Source of the DNA: an uncultured Erythrobacter sp.
Lineage (GTDB): Bacteria; Pseudomonadota; Alphaproteobacteria; Sphingomonadales; Sphingomonadaceae
Reading direction: 5' to 3'
Length of the DNA stretch: 64,000 nucleotides
NCBI GenBank assembly: GCA_947488755.1
Contig: CANLAD010000001.1
Coordinates: 2,303,501 to 2,367,500 of the forward strand
A program made the position numbers and the translations under genes. Positions 50,851 through 62,626 of the stretch are shown here, piece by piece. How positions within the stretch are numbered: position 1 is the stretch's first letter; every line of letters starts with the position of its first letter. The notes beneath the pieces were generated by a model. That model had not been told where the DNA came from and did no database searches. It worked only from the letters and a program-made list of their open reading frames with translations.

Positions 50851-52046
50851 GCGGGCTCGGGCACCTTGTAGCTTGCTGCGCCCGCGGAAAGCTTTTCGAA
50901 AAACTCGTCGATCTCCGCATCTCCGATCACCAGCGGCGGAATAACGCGCAATGTCTGGTCACCTGCCGCCACAGTCAGCAGCTGGTGGTTGTCGCGCAGA
51001 TGCACGAAGAACGGTCGGCTTTCGACTTTCATGCGCAGGCCCAGCATCAGCCCTTTCCCGCGCACGAAATCGAACAGCTCAGGGTAGTTGCCGATAAACT
51101 GCTCGAGCCGCGAACGGACTCGCTCACCCTTTTCGCGCACCTGCGCGAGAAAGGCCTCGTTGGCGACCGTATCCATGACAGCGCTCCCGGCCGCCATGGC
51201 GAGTGGATTGCCGCCATAGGTCGAGCCATGCGTGCCGAATGTCATGCCACGCGCCGCCTTTTCGCTCGCCAGCACCGCTCCAAGCGGGAAGCCGCCGCCC
51301 AGCCCCTTTGCACTGGCAAGGATGTCGGGCTCGATACCGTATTGCTCATAAGCGTAGAGCGTGCCCGTCCGCGCAACGCCGCATTGCACTTCGTCCAGGA
51401 CCAGCATCAGGTCGTGCTCGTCGCACAGCGCTCGCAGACCTTGCATGAATTCATCCGATGCGGGACGGATGCCGCCTTCGCCCTGGATCGGTTCGACAAG
51501 AAAGCCCGCCGTGTTCGGGCCGACCAGCGACTTTGCCGATTCCAGGTCATCGAACTCCGCGTATTTGAACCCCTCGAGCATCGGCGAAAATCCGTGATGC
51601 ATCTTGGTCTGGTTCGAGGCGCTGATGGTCGCCATCGTGCGGCCATGAAAGGCGTTGGCGAAAGTGATCAACTCGAAGCGGTTGGCATCGCCCTCATCAC
51701 CGGCGTTCTGGTGATAGGCGCGTGCGGTCTTGATCGCGGTCTCAACCGCCTCGGCGCCCGAATTGGTAAAGAATACGGTGTCGGCAAAAGTGTGATCGAC
51801 CAGTTGCTGCGCGAGTTTCTCACCCTGCGGGCTGCCATACAAATTCGACACATGCATCAGCGTCGCCGCTTGCTGCTGGATCGCCTCGATCAGACCGGGA
51901 TGCGAATGGCCGAGCAGATTGACTGCAATGCCGCTGGCAAAATCGAGATAACGTGTCCCATCTTCGTCAATCAGATGGCAATGCTCGCCCCGCACCGGCC
52001 GGACCCCGCAACGCGGATAAACAGGCATAAGCGGCGTGATGGACAT
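50847..52046 (-). CDS. argD: Acetylornithine/succinyldiaminopimelate aminotransferase
   Basis: This 399-residue PLP aminotransferase acts in arginine synthesis and often in lysine synthesis. Motifs include [49 protein letters not shown], the PLP Asp in [16 protein letters not shown] and the PLP Lys in [16 protein letters not shown]. The ATG at 52046 gives [12 protein letters not shown] with GGAAGT upstream; a longer frame to 52121 is not supported. Confidence 0.96.
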   Translation of the reverse strand: MSITPLMPVYPRCGVRPVRGEHCHLIDEDGTRYLDFASGIAVNLLGHSHPGLIEAIQQQAATLMHVSNLYGSPQGEKLAQQLVDHTFADTVFFTNSGAEAVETAIKTARAYHQNAGDEGDANRFELITFANAFHGRTMATISASNQTKMHHGFSPMLEGFKYAEFDDLESAKSLVGPNTAGFLVEPIQGEGGIRPASDEFMQGLRALCDEHDLMLVLDEVQCGVARTGTLYAYEQYGIEPDILASAKGLGGGFPLGAVLASEKAARGMTFGTHGSTYGGNPLAMAAGSAVMDTVANEAFLAQVREKGERVRSRLEQFIGNYPELFDFVRGKGLMLGLRMKVESRPFFVHLRDNHQLLTVAAGDQTLRVIPPLVIGDAEIDEFFEKLSAGAASYKVPEPA

Positions 52047-52108
52047 AAATGACTTCCCGATTGTCTTTGGTTTGCAAGGCATGGTCGATGCACCGTGCCT
52101 CAACGCAA

Positions 52109-52136
52109 ATGGCGGCCCCATTTAAGGGACCGCCAT
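52109..52136 (-). terminator. Hairpin between cold-shock gene and argD
   Basis: On the minus strand ATGGCGGTCCC pairs with GGGGCCGCCAT (11 bp, one G-U) around TTAAAT and is followed by TTGCG. It lies 58-85 nt upstream of the downstream-reading cold-shock gene's end on the minus strand and upstream of argD, so it could terminate the cold-shock transcript only if transcription passes it late, or act in the argD leader. The weak T tract makes its role uncertain. Confidence 0.3.
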
Positions 52137-52193
52137 CGCTTATGTAAATGCGCGCGACAAATATCGAGCCGGCGCGCGTTCTTGTACCGGGCG

Positions 52194-52961
52194 TCAGCTG
52201 GCGACCGGCACCAGATTGACCGCGGAATACTTGCCGCGCCGATCGACTTCGAGGTCGAACTCAAACCGCTCGCCTTCGTTGATCTGCGTCAGGCCGGACC
52301 GCTCGACCGCGCTGATGTGCACGAACGCATCAGGCTGACCATCGTCGCGTACCAAAAAGCCGAAGCCTTTGGTCGAGTTGAAGAACTTGACCGTGCCGAG
52401 CGCCTTCTCGCCGGTAAGCTCGCGCTTGGGCGGGCCACCGCTTTGCTGCACCTCAATCACGTCGCCAACGACCTGGAGATCCTGAGCGGAAATCTTGCCG
52501 CCACGATCGACGAGATTGAACTCAAGCTCCTGCCCTTCGGCAAGGCCTTCAAGACCAGCACGTTCTACGGCGCTGATATGGACGAACACGTCCTCTCCGC
52601 CGCCTTCCTGCTGAATGAAGCCGAAGCCTTTCTGGCCATTGAAGAACTTGACCGTGCCCTTGCCGGTGCCGACGACCTGAGCGGGCATGCGGTTAAAGCC
52701 GCCTCCTCCGCCACCGCCGCCGCCGCGTGGAGCGCCGCCGCCAGGACCGCCGCCGCCGTAGCGACCGCCGCCACCGTCACGGTCACCACCGCCGAATCGG
52801 TCGCCACCACCACCGCCGCCGTAGCGATCACCGCCACCGCGATTGCCGTAATCGCTGGGAGGCGGAAAACCATCGCCTCCGCCACCGAACGGATCGAAGC
52901 TGTCTTCGCCAAAACCGTCACGCTTGTCGCGACCGCGCCGACGTCCCCTATCGTAACCCAT
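52194..52961 (-). CDS. Double cold-shock-domain protein with Gly-rich N terminus
   Basis: This 255-residue protein has a long Gly/Arg/Asp-rich N-terminal tail (about 1-90, with repeated RYGGGG and DRFGGG) followed by two cold-shock domains. Each has an RNP1-type motif ([38 protein letters not shown]) and the start GTVKFFN. Such proteins bind single-stranded RNA or DNA and act as RNA chaperones. The RGG-like tail is unusual compared with single-domain CspA of about 70 residues. A long structured leader lies upstream. Confidence 0.9.
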   Translation of the reverse strand: MGYDRGRRRGRDKRDGFGEDSFDPFGGGGDGFPPPSDYGNRGGGDRYGGGGGGDRFGGGDRDGGGGRYGGGGPGGGAPRGGGGGGGGGFNRMPAQVVGTGKGTVKFFNGQKGFGFIQQEGGGEDVFVHISAVERAGLEGLAEGQELEFNLVDRGGKISAQDLQVVGDVIEVQQSGGPPKRELTGEKALGTVKFFNSTKGFGFLVRDDGQPDAFVHISAVERSGLTQINEGERFEFDLEVDRRGKYSAVNLVPVAS

Positions 52962-53076
52962 GATCGTGTAAGTACCTTGCCACACTGCCCAACCGTAATG
53001 GCGCCCGTGGCGAGGACAGCGAATCGCGCCAGACGCAGACGGTCTTCCGGACGTCCCGGTCCGCCTTCTTTGCGGG

Positions 53077-53102
53077 GCATAGCGCACCAGGGCGCGCTAT
53101 GC
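53077..53102 (-). promoter_or_regulatory. Leader hairpin of the cold-shock gene
   Basis: GCATAGCGC and GCGCTATGC form a perfect 9-bp stem with an 8-base loop. It lies at about 10-35 nt of the predicted 5' leader of about 150 nt of the cold-shock gene, comparable in length to the temperature-sensing cspA leader. Confidence 0.55.
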
Positions 53103-53119
53103 GAATGATTTTGCCCGCA

Positions 53120-53147
53120 TTCATACTATGACGCAAAATTGTGACAA
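53120..53147 (-). promoter_or_regulatory. Predicted promoter of the cold-shock gene
   Basis: Read on the minus strand, TTGTCA (53147-53142) and TATGAA (53125-53120) are 16 bases apart in an AT-rich patch. This gives transcription start near 53113 and a leader of about 150 nt. Confidence 0.5.
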
Positions 53148-53245
53148 TTCGACCAAGCCCTGCGTACGTCTTTTCGTGCGAGCGTGGCCACAAGTAGCAT
53201 GAGCGGTTATGGCTCACGCGAACCGCGCCAGGAGACTCAAGTCAG

Positions 53246-53677
53246 ATGTCCGACTTTCGCCGACTTTCCCCCGACATGCTTGCATCGCCACAGATCACAC
53301 CTGCCGATCTGGATGATGCCAAGGCAAACGACGTGCGATTGGTCGTAAACAATCGGCCCGATGGTGAAGAGCCGGATGCCCCGCAGTCCGCAGAGATCGA
53401 AGCGGCGGCGCGCTCGCACGGCATGGAATACCTTTATCTGCCTGTCACCCATAGCGGGATCAGCGCCGCCCAGATCGATGCGCTGAACCACGCGCTGGAG
53501 AACAACGAAGGTGCAACTCTTGGTTATTGCCGATCGGGCACTCGCTCGACGATGCTATGGGCACTGGCGCGCGTGAAGGGCGGCGAAGCACCCGACGATG
53601 TCGCGCGCGCCGCTGCTGAAGCTGGCTACGACCTGACTCCGATCCGCCCGATGATGGATATGCTCGCAGCTGGTTAA
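53246..53677 (+). CDS. TIGR01244-type phosphatase/sulfur transferase
   Basis: This 143-residue protein has a dual-specificity phosphatase-like fold. The P-loop CRSGTRSTMLWA lies at about residues 94-105 (Cys as nucleophile, Arg in the loop). The N terminus (RRLSPDMLASPQITPADLDDAKANDVRLVVNNRPDGEEP) matches the beta-lactamase-hydrolase-like (BLH) family often fused to sulfur dioxygenases. The substrate is unknown. It is divergent from the cold-shock gene. Confidence 0.88.
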   Translation: MSDFRRLSPDMLASPQITPADLDDAKANDVRLVVNNRPDGEEPDAPQSAEIEAAARSHGMEYLYLPVTHSGISAAQIDALNHALENNEGATLGYCRSGTRSTMLWALARVKGGEAPDDVARAAAEAGYDLTPIRPMMDMLAAG

Positions 53678-53695
53678 AGCGCGGTAATCGCCCGA

Positions 53696-55135
53696 CTATT
53701 TGCGATAGTCGAGCGGTGGATCGCGATCGCCAAGCAGTGAGCGGTACTCATAGTCTTCACCACGGGCGCGGTTGAATTCCTCTCGGGCGGCCTCACGCAG
53801 TCCCGGATTTGTGAACAGGTCTACCGCCATCAGCGCCATCGCCTTGGCCGCGACCTGCGCGCCCTTGTGACCTATCGAGTGGCCGCTGGCCGCGACCGCC
53901 TGCCAGCTGTGCGAGCTGGTACCCGGCACCCATGTCGCGGTGCGCACGCCCACCGTTGGAGTGGCCCACGACACGTCCCCAACATCGGTCGAGCCGTAGC
54001 CAAGATCGCGGCTGTAGGGCTGGATTTCGGCCGCGCTCTCGAGCGGCTTTGCGGCATCGCCGAGCGATTCGTGCAATTCGGTCGCCCAGGCGCGTTCCTC
54101 AGGCGTGTAAGTGATGCCTCCTACCGCTTCGAGCTTATCGTGCATGGCGCGGGCCAGTGTCTCGTTCACCAAAAGCGGATTGTTCCCGTGGATCACTTCC
54201 CACTCGACTTCGGTTCCCGTCCCCATCGCCGCGCCCCGAGCTGCGTCTTCCAGGCGGGTCCAGATTTCTTCGACGCCTTGGGGATCGGGGTGGCGGACGT
54301 AGTAGAATACTTCCGCGAAATCGGGGACGACGTTGGGCGCGTTGCCGCCGCTGGTGATGACATAATGCATGCGCGCATCCTGCGGGATATGCTCGTGCAT
54401 CATATTGGCCATCATGTTCATGGCTTCTGCCCCATCCAGCGCACTGCGCCCGCGCTCCGGGGCGGCAGCGGCGTGCGCGGACACGCCGGTAAAGCGGAAC
54501 TTGGCCGAACGATTGGCAAGGCTGGTGCGCGCCGCCGCACTGTTCTCGTCATCGGCATGCCAGTGGATCGCGATATCGACGTCGTCGAACATGCCAGCGC
54601 GGGTCATGTAGACCTTGCCCGATCCGCCCTCTTCCGCAGGCGTTCCATAAAGGCGAATGCGTCCCGGCGTGCCGGTCGCTTCGAGCCAGTTCTTTACGGC
54701 CAGCGCTGCCGTAAGCGAGCCCGCGCCGAACAGGTTGTGCCCGCAGGCATGGCCTGCGCCCTTGCCTGCGATCGGATCGCGTGTCGGCGCGCCGGACTGG
54801 TTGATGCCGGGCAGCGCGTCCATCTCCGCCAGGATCGCGATCACCGGCCCGCCTTCGCCCCACTCTGCGACGAAAGCTGTCGGAATCTCGGCGATTCCGC
54901 TTTCGATCTCAAATCCTTCGCCCGCGAGCTCTGATTGCATCAGACCGCTCGATCGGGTTTCCAGATATCCAAGCTCGGCAAACTCCCACAATTGCTGCGC
55001 CAGCCGGGTTGTGCGGTCGAACTCGTTCTCGACCAATTCGGTTGGCGCGGGCGCTTCGGACGTTTGCGCGACGAGCGGGTTGGCGGCAAAAACGAGAGCG
55101 GCGCCGGTCATCAGCGCTCGAACGGTGCGATTCAT
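53696..55135 (-). CDS. Secreted M20-family amidohydrolase
   Basis: This 479-residue metallohydrolase has a signal peptide (NRTVRALMTGAALVFAANPLVAQ). The M20 motifs are ILAEMDALPG (metal Asp region), GHACGHNLFGAGSL, GTPAEEGGSGKVYM and IHWHADDENS. It resembles AbgB/aminobenzoyl-glutamate hydrolase proteins, which cleave amide bonds of small metabolites; periplasmic location is inferred from the signal. It converges with the TIGR01244 gene. Confidence 0.9.
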   Translation of the reverse strand: MNRTVRALMTGAALVFAANPLVAQTSEAPAPTELVENEFDRTTRLAQQLWEFAELGYLETRSSGLMQSELAGEGFEIESGIAEIPTAFVAEWGEGGPVIAILAEMDALPGINQSGAPTRDPIAGKGAGHACGHNLFGAGSLTAALAVKNWLEATGTPGRIRLYGTPAEEGGSGKVYMTRAGMFDDVDIAIHWHADDENSAAARTSLANRSAKFRFTGVSAHAAAAPERGRSALDGAEAMNMMANMMHEHIPQDARMHYVITSGGNAPNVVPDFAEVFYYVRHPDPQGVEEIWTRLEDAARGAAMGTGTEVEWEVIHGNNPLLVNETLARAMHDKLEAVGGITYTPEERAWATELHESLGDAAKPLESAAEIQPYSRDLGYGSTDVGDVSWATPTVGVRTATWVPGTSSHSWQAVAASGHSIGHKGAQVAAKAMALMAVDLFTNPGLREAAREEFNRARGEDYEYRSLLGDRDPPLDYRK

Positions 55136-55207
55136 TCATCTGTCTCCTTGTCTACTCTGCTTGCCCCAATCCTGGCAGCGTGCCAACCGGGTGGACGAGA
55201 ACACCTG

Positions 55208-55606
55208 ATGGATATCCCTCCACTTCTGCTCCAAGCACTTGGCTCACTGGTCGCGATCCTCGCATTGGTCGCCTTCGCGCGGGCTATGCGTCTGGGCGGC
55301 AAGCCGCCGCTCGATGACGAGGATGCCGTTCGCGAAGCCGCCGCAGAGGTGGAGGACGGGTTCAAAGCGACACGCATATCGATAGCGCGCGGAGGCAGTG
55401 CTGCTTTGGCGCAGGATGGCACGGGCCGGATCATGCTGATCAAGCGCCATGGCAATCGCTTTGCAGGGCGCGTGTTGACGAGCGCGGCGCGGGTGCGCGA
55501 AGAAGTCGATGCGCTGGTCGTCGATTGCGGGGACAAGCGCTTTGGTCCGCAGCGTCTGTCGCTCGACGATCCGGCGTATTGGGCCGACGCGATCAATCGG
55601 CTATAG
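55208..55606 (+). CDS. Hypothetical membrane-anchored protein
   Basis: This 132-residue protein has one N-terminal transmembrane helix (LLLQALGSLVAILALVAFARAM). A small alpha/beta domain follows (EVEDGFKATRISIARGGSAALAQDGTGRIMLIKRHGNRFAGRVL, VDALVVDCGDKRFGPQRLSL), a pattern common in sphingomonads but with no known function. The ATG at 55208 opens MDIPPLLLQ. It is followed after 13 nt by the sterol desaturase gene. Confidence 0.75.
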   Translation: MDIPPLLLQALGSLVAILALVAFARAMRLGGKPPLDDEDAVREAAAEVEDGFKATRISIARGGSAALAQDGTGRIMLIKRHGNRFAGRVLTSAARVREEVDALVVDCGDKRFGPQRLSLDDPAYWADAINRL

Positions 55607-55619
55607 CCTTTTGCAAACC

Positions 55620-56591
55620 ATGCCCGATTTCTCGCCCACCCAATATGCCGTGCCGCTGTTCGTCCTCGCGATCATTGCCGAGATGATTTGGTCGCGCTTG
55701 CGCAATCCGCAGAGTTACGAGCCTATGGATACGCTCGTTAGCCTGGGCTTCGGCCTCGGCTCGACTATCGCAGGCGCGCTGTTCGGCGGGTTTGCGCTCG
55801 CGGTGTTTATCGCGGCGTACGAATATCGCGTTTTCGACTTCGGAGAAGAATGGTGGGCCGTGTGGTGGGCGTGGCCGGTGTGCTTCGTCCTCGACGACCT
55901 CAAATATTACTGGGTCCACCGCGCCGGGCACCGCATCCGCTGGATGTGGGCGAGCCATGTAAACCACCATTCGAGCCAGCATTACAACCTCTCGACCGCG
56001 CTTCGGCAAAGCTGGACCGGGGCGTTCACGTTCGGCCTGCTGTTCGCGCTGCCGCTTGTGCTGCTGGGATTTCACCCGGCGATGATCGCAATCTGCGGCG
56101 GGTTCAACCTCATCTGTCAGTTCTGGATCCACACCGAAGCAATCGACCGGATGCCGCGCTGGTTCGAAGCGGTGATGAACACGCCAAGCCACCACCGCGT
56201 CCACCATGCGACCAATCCGCGCTATCTCGACCGCAACTATGCCGGGGTCTTCATCATCTGGGACAAGCTGTTCGGCACGTTCGAGCCTGAACGACGCGCC
56301 GAGGAGGGGGGCGAAAAACTGCGCTACGGCATCGTGCGCCAGCTCGGCAGCTTCAATCTGCTTTACGCCGTGTTCCACGAATGGATCGGCATGCTGGGCG
56401 ATATCTGGCGCGCGCCGTGGCGGCACAAGCTGTCCTACCTGCTGCGCGAGCCGGGCTGGAGCCATGATGGCAGCCGCGAAACGTCGGACATGATCCGCGC
56501 GCGCTGGCGGGAACGAGTGGGTGAGGTTGCAGACTATTCACCACCCGGCGCCAGCCGAAACCCGATTGCCGCCAGCCACGAAGCTGCCTAG
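55620..56591 (+). CDS. Sterol desaturase / fatty acid hydroxylase family protein
   Basis: This 323-residue integral membrane di-iron enzyme has the histidine boxes [20 protein letters not shown] and HHRVHHATN, with helices before and between them. The family inserts hydroxyls or double bonds in lipids, carotenoids or sterol-like substrates. The substrate cannot be told from sequence. It is followed after 23 nt by the GMC oxidoreductase, suggesting shared expression. Confidence 0.9.
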   Translation: MPDFSPTQYAVPLFVLAIIAEMIWSRLRNPQSYEPMDTLVSLGFGLGSTIAGALFGGFALAVFIAAYEYRVFDFGEEWWAVWWAWPVCFVLDDLKYYWVHRAGHRIRWMWASHVNHHSSQHYNLSTALRQSWTGAFTFGLLFALPLVLLGFHPAMIAICGGFNLICQFWIHTEAIDRMPRWFEAVMNTPSHHRVHHATNPRYLDRNYAGVFIIWDKLFGTFEPERRAEEGGEKLRYGIVRQLGSFNLLYAVFHEWIGMLGDIWRAPWRHKLSYLLREPGWSHDGSRETSDMIRARWRERVGEVADYSPPGASRNPIAASHEAA

Positions 56592-56614
56592 TCTCCCCTT
56601 CCAGAGGAGAGATC

Positions 56615-58210
56615 ATGGAAAGTTTCGATTATATCGTCATCGGTGGCGGCAGCGGCGGCAGTGCGGTTGCGGGCCGTCTCGCGGTGGATGGAACGCGGCG
56701 CGTCTGCCTGCTTGAGGCCGGAGGGCGCAATGACAGTTTTCTGATCAAGACGCCGGGCTTCATGCCCTTCATCCGCAATTCGTCCAATTACAAGTACGAC
56801 ACGGTGCCCCAAGCGGGACTGAACGGGCGCATAGGGTACCAACCCCGGGGCCGAGGGCTGGGCGGATCGTCCGCCATCAACGCCATGGTCTATATTCGCG
56901 GTAACAAGTGGGATTACGACAATTGGGCCGAGATGGGCTGCGATGGCTGGTCGTATGACGATGTGCTGCCCTGGTTCAAGAAGGCCGAGGCTAATGAGCG
57001 CGGAGCGGACGAATATCACGGCGCAGGCGGTCCGCTGTTTGTATCGAACCAGCGATCCCCCAACCCCACCAGCCATGCTTTTGTCGAAGCCGCGTCCGAA
57101 CTCCAACTGCGCACCAATGACGACTTCAATGGCGAGCGGCAGGAAGGCTTCGGCATGTTCCAGGTCACCCAGCGCGATGGCGAGCGCTGGTCGGCTTCGC
57201 GCGGTTATGTCGAACCGATTCGCGAGCAGGGCAATTTCGACGTTCGGACCGACACTCTGGTCGAGCGGCTGGTTGTCGAGGAGGGGCGCGTCACCGGCGT
57301 GCAAGTGCGCGATGGCAGCGGATCGAAGACGCTCTACGCCAGGCACGGCGTGATCCTGTCGGCAGGTGCTTTCGGATCGCCGCAGATCCTGATGCTGTCC
57401 GGGATCGGGCCGGGCGACCATCTGCAGGCACACGGGATCGAGGTTGTGCTTGACCGGCCTGAAGTCGGATCGAACCTTCAGGACCATATCGATTACGTCT
57501 CCGGCTGGAACACCACGTCCGACGTGCCGATCGGCGGCACGCTCAAGGCGACGCTCAAAATGGCGGCGGCCGTTCTGCAGCACCAGCGCTCGCGGACCGG
57601 GGCGATGACGACGCCATACGCCGAAGCGGGCGGGTTCTGGACGGTGATGGAGGACAGCCCGGCGCCCGACGTGCAATGGCACTTTGTCCCCGCCGTGCTT
57701 GAGGATCATGGGCGCGAGAACGTGAAGGGCTACGGCTTTTCGCTCCACGCCTGCGTGCTGCGGCCCGAGAGCCGGGGGACGGTGCGACTGGGTTCTGGCG
57801 ATGCCGCCGCCGCTCCGCTGATCGACCCGAACTTTCTCGACAACGATCGCGATATCGCGGTCCTGCGGCGCGGCGTTCGCCTGTCGCACCGCATTGCCGA
57901 CGCGCCATCGCTGCAGGCCTATGGCCCCAGCGACCGTCATCCCGTCGATCTCGATGACGATGACGCGCTCGATCACATGATCCGCGACCGCGCGGACACG
58001 GTCTATCACCCGGTCGGCACCTGCCGCATGGGATCGGACGCGGACGCGGTGGTCGATCCGACGCTCAAGCTCAACGGGCTCGAGGGCCTGTGGATCGCGG
58101 ATGCGAGCATCATGCCCAAGATCGTCAGCGGCAACACCAACGCACCCTCGATCATGATTGGCGAGCGCGCGGCGGAGTTCGTGATGGCGGCGGAGAAAGT
58201 CCCGGCTTAG
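56615..58210 (+). CDS. GMC-family FAD oxidoreductase
   Basis: This 531-residue flavoprotein has the N-terminal FAD motif [17 protein letters not shown] (about 5-21), the GMC signature [19 protein letters not shown], the second signature [20 protein letters not shown] and the C-terminal active site [16 protein letters not shown] with its His and Asn residues in [19 protein letters not shown]. It oxidises an alcohol; choline is one possibility, but the neighbour suggests a lipid or aliphatic alcohol. AGAGGAGAGATC precedes the ATG. Confidence 0.93.
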   Translation: MESFDYIVIGGGSGGSAVAGRLAVDGTRRVCLLEAGGRNDSFLIKTPGFMPFIRNSSNYKYDTVPQAGLNGRIGYQPRGRGLGGSSAINAMVYIRGNKWDYDNWAEMGCDGWSYDDVLPWFKKAEANERGADEYHGAGGPLFVSNQRSPNPTSHAFVEAASELQLRTNDDFNGERQEGFGMFQVTQRDGERWSASRGYVEPIREQGNFDVRTDTLVERLVVEEGRVTGVQVRDGSGSKTLYARHGVILSAGAFGSPQILMLSGIGPGDHLQAHGIEVVLDRPEVGSNLQDHIDYVSGWNTTSDVPIGGTLKATLKMAAAVLQHQRSRTGAMTTPYAEAGGFWTVMEDSPAPDVQWHFVPAVLEDHGRENVKGYGFSLHACVLRPESRGTVRLGSGDAAAAPLIDPNFLDNDRDIAVLRRGVRLSHRIADAPSLQAYGPSDRHPVDLDDDDALDHMIRDRADTVYHPVGTCRMGSDADAVVDPTLKLNGLEGLWIADASIMPKIVSGNTNAPSIMIGERAAEFVMAAEKVPA

Positions 58211-58234
58211 GTCGCAGGACGGGCGGCGGGCGTA

Positions 58235-59985
<1,751 letters not shown>

Positions 59986-60051
59986 TCATCTAAGAGTATT
60001 TGCCTGCCTGCCAATTAGCCGATTGCCCATATTTTAGGCGACGTCGGTTGA

Positions 60052-60933
60052 TCACAGAAAGTCGCGCAACACTCCGATGAACTTATCGAACTGGTCGTGA
60101 TGAAGCCAGTGTCCTGCTTTCTCGAACTCTATCACTTCTGCCGTGTCGAAATGCTCGATCCGCCCGTCCTTCGCCGGGTTCGAAGCCCAGCTATCCGCGC
60201 CGTATAGCAGTAGCGTCGGGCAATCGATCGCCGCCCAGGTTTGCTCTAGGAATTCGTCGGCAACATCCTCAATGCCCCAGACATTGAGATGCGGGTCGAA
60301 CTTCCAGCTGTAGGTTCCGTCCTCGTTGCGGTTGACGCCGTGGATAGTCAGATGACGCGCCTGCTCCTCGGTGAGGTAGGAATTCTCCTCGATCATCCGG
60401 GCAAAGGCGGCTTCAATGCTCTCGTATTTGCGCGGGGTGCGCCCGGCGGCCTTGCGCTTCTTGCCGATCCATTCGGCGAGCCGTTCGGGATAGGGCGTCT
60501 CGCGTTGCTTGGCGCGCCATTCCGGTGAGGGGCCGAGTCCTTCGATCGCGACCAGCTTCGTCACCATGTCCGGGAACGTCCCGGCATAGCGCAGCGCGAC
60601 ATTGCCGCCCATCGAATGCGCCACGATCCGCACGGGGCCAACGCCGAGCTGGTGAATGAGCTGCGCGAGGTCATAGACCATGTCGCTCGCCGAATAATTT
60701 CCATCCGACACCCAATCGCTGTCGCCATGACCGCGGTGGTCCATGGCGATGACTCGATAATCCTCGCGCAAAACCTCGGCGGTCCAGTCCCAGCTGCGCG
60801 CATGGTCGCGCCCGCCATGCACCAGGATCAGCGGCGGCTTTTCATCCGGCGCGCCGGAACTGCCCCAATCCTCGTAATTGAGGCGCAGGCGCTGGGAGAT
60901 GAAAGTCTGCGAAGTTGGTCCGGATCCGTTCAT
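60052..60933 (-). CDS. Alpha/beta hydrolase
   Basis: This 293-residue hydrolase has the oxyanion HGG segment (PLILVHGGRDHARSWDW), the GHGDSDW turn, the nucleophile elbow AHSMGGNVAL (Ser at about 111) and, at the end, the acid and base residues (Asp in LLYGADSW, His in KAGHWLHHDQ). The substrate is unknown; epoxide, lactone or ester hydrolysis is possible. It is followed on the same strand by no close partner; prfC lies upstream. Confidence 0.88.
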   Translation of the reverse strand: MNGSGPTSQTFISQRLRLNYEDWGSSGAPDEKPPLILVHGGRDHARSWDWTAEVLREDYRVIAMDHRGHGDSDWVSDGNYSASDMVYDLAQLIHQLGVGPVRIVAHSMGGNVALRYAGTFPDMVTKLVAIEGLGPSPEWRAKQRETPYPERLAEWIGKKRKAAGRTPRKYESIEAAFARMIEENSYLTEEQARHLTIHGVNRNEDGTYSWKFDPHLNVWGIEDVADEFLEQTWAAIDCPTLLLYGADSWASNPAKDGRIEHFDTAEVIEFEKAGHWLHHDQFDKFIGVLRDFL

Positions 60934-60976
60934 GGCGCTGCGCTTTGCCGCGAAGCCCAGCCTTTCGCAACCGCCG

Positions 60977-62506
60977 CTAGCGTTCCTTGGTCGCGGAAAA
61001 GGTGAGGTCCGGGTTCTTCTCTTCCTGATAGTTCACGTCCCACGGGCTTTTCGCCATGAAGACGAGGTCGCCGTCGCGGTCGCGGGCGAGGTTAGCGCGG
61101 TTGAAGCTTTCGAAGTCGTCCAGCGCTTGTGGCTCACCCTTGAGCCAGCGCGCGGTCGCAAAGGGCGAGGGTTCGAGCGCGGCCTCCACCTTGTATTCCG
61201 CCTCCAGCCGCGACACCAGCACATCAAGCTGAAGCTGCCCGACGACGCCGACAATGTGCTGTGCGCCGATCTCGGGATAGAACACCTGAATCACGCCCTC
61301 TTCCGACAGATCGTCGAGCGCCTTGCGTAATTGCTTGGTCTTGGTCGGGTCTTTGAGCTGCACGCGGCGCAGGATTTCGGGCGCGAAGTTGGGCAGGCCG
61401 GTAAAGCGCACGCCGTCCTTTTCGCTCAAGGTATCGCCGACCCGCAAGGTTCCGTGGTTCGGAATACCGATAATGTCGCCCGCCTCGGCCGTGTTGGCGA
61501 TCTCCCGGTCCTGCGCGAAGAACAGGATTGGAGAGTGGATCGCGATCGGCTTTCCCAGGCCCGAGGGCGTCAGCTTCATGCCGCGTTTGAACGTGCCCGA
61601 CACCTGCCGCATGAAGGCGATGCGGTCGCGGTGGTTGGGGTCCATGTTGGCCTGCACCTTGAAGATGAAGCCGGTGACCTCGTCGCGTTCCGGAGTGATC
61701 TGCTCCTCGCCAGCGGGTTGCGGGCGCGGGGGCGGGGCGACGCGGGCGATAGCCTCGATCAGCTCGGTCACGCCGAAATTCTTGAGCGCGCTGCCGAAAT
61801 AGACGGGGGTGAGGTCGCCGCTGCGATAGGCGTCTATATCGAATTCAGGATAGCCGACCTGCGCCAGCTCGGCCTCTTCCGCGAAGTCTTTGGGGATATC
61901 GGGGTTGGCATCGCGGGTGCCGAGGAACTCCTTCGAGGGGCCTTCGGGGCGGCTGACTTCGCCGGTCGCGAAATCCAGCACGCCTTCAAACTGCCCGCCC
62001 ATCCCGATCGGCCAACCCTGCGGGCTGACGTCGAGCGCGAGCATGTCGGCGACTTCGTCCAGCGTCTCGAAGGGGTCGCGGCCCTCTCGGTCGACCTTGT
62101 TGACGAAGGTGATGATCGGCACGTTGCGCAGGCGGCACACTTCGAACAGTTTGCGGGTCTGCGGCTCGATCCCCTTGGCCGCGTCGATCACCATCACCGC
62201 GCTGTCGACCGCCGTCAGCGTCCTGTAGGTATCCTCCGAGAAGTCCTCGTGCCCCGGCGTGTCCAGCAGGTTGAACGTCACCCCCTCTCGCTCAAAGGTC
62301 ATCACGCTGGAGGTGACCGAGATGCCGCGCTGCTGCTCGATCTTCATCCAGTCCGAGCGCGCACGCCGCGCTTGCCCCCGCGCCTTGACCTGTCCGGCAA
62401 GGTGGATCGCGCCGCCCTGAAGCAGCAGCTTCTCGGTCAGCGTGGTCTTGCCCGCATCGGGGTGCGAAATGATCGCGAAGGTTCGTCTGTTGGAAGCGGC
62501 CGTCAT
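60977..62506 (-). CDS. prfC: Peptide chain release factor 3
   Basis: This 509-residue GTPase removes RF1/RF2 from the ribosome after termination. The G1 motif AIISHPDAGKTTLTEKLLLQGGA is at residues 11-33, followed by G3 DTPGHEDFSEDTYRTL and G4 FVNKVDREGRD. The length is slightly below E. coli RF3 (529). The ATG at 62506 opens MTAASNRRTFAIISHPD. It stands alone between the hydrolase and a divergent gene. Confidence 0.96.
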   Translation of the reverse strand: MTAASNRRTFAIISHPDAGKTTLTEKLLLQGGAIHLAGQVKARGQARRARSDWMKIEQQRGISVTSSVMTFEREGVTFNLLDTPGHEDFSEDTYRTLTAVDSAVMVIDAAKGIEPQTRKLFEVCRLRNVPIITFVNKVDREGRDPFETLDEVADMLALDVSPQGWPIGMGGQFEGVLDFATGEVSRPEGPSKEFLGTRDANPDIPKDFAEEAELAQVGYPEFDIDAYRSGDLTPVYFGSALKNFGVTELIEAIARVAPPPRPQPAGEEQITPERDEVTGFIFKVQANMDPNHRDRIAFMRQVSGTFKRGMKLTPSGLGKPIAIHSPILFFAQDREIANTAEAGDIIGIPNHGTLRVGDTLSEKDGVRFTGLPNFAPEILRRVQLKDPTKTKQLRKALDDLSEEGVIQVFYPEIGAQHIVGVVGQLQLDVLVSRLEAEYKVEAALEPSPFATARWLKGEPQALDDFESFNRANLARDRDGDLVFMAKSPWDVNYQEEKNPDLTFSATKER

Positions 62507-62626
62507 GGGACGCGCGCTCTAGCCTGCCCGCAGCAGAGCGTCCATAGACGGCATCCTCCACGCCAAGCTGCAGGTTTTACCCAACTGTAACGCGCTTTAC
62601 CGTAAGCGCCCAAGGGGAGGATGACC

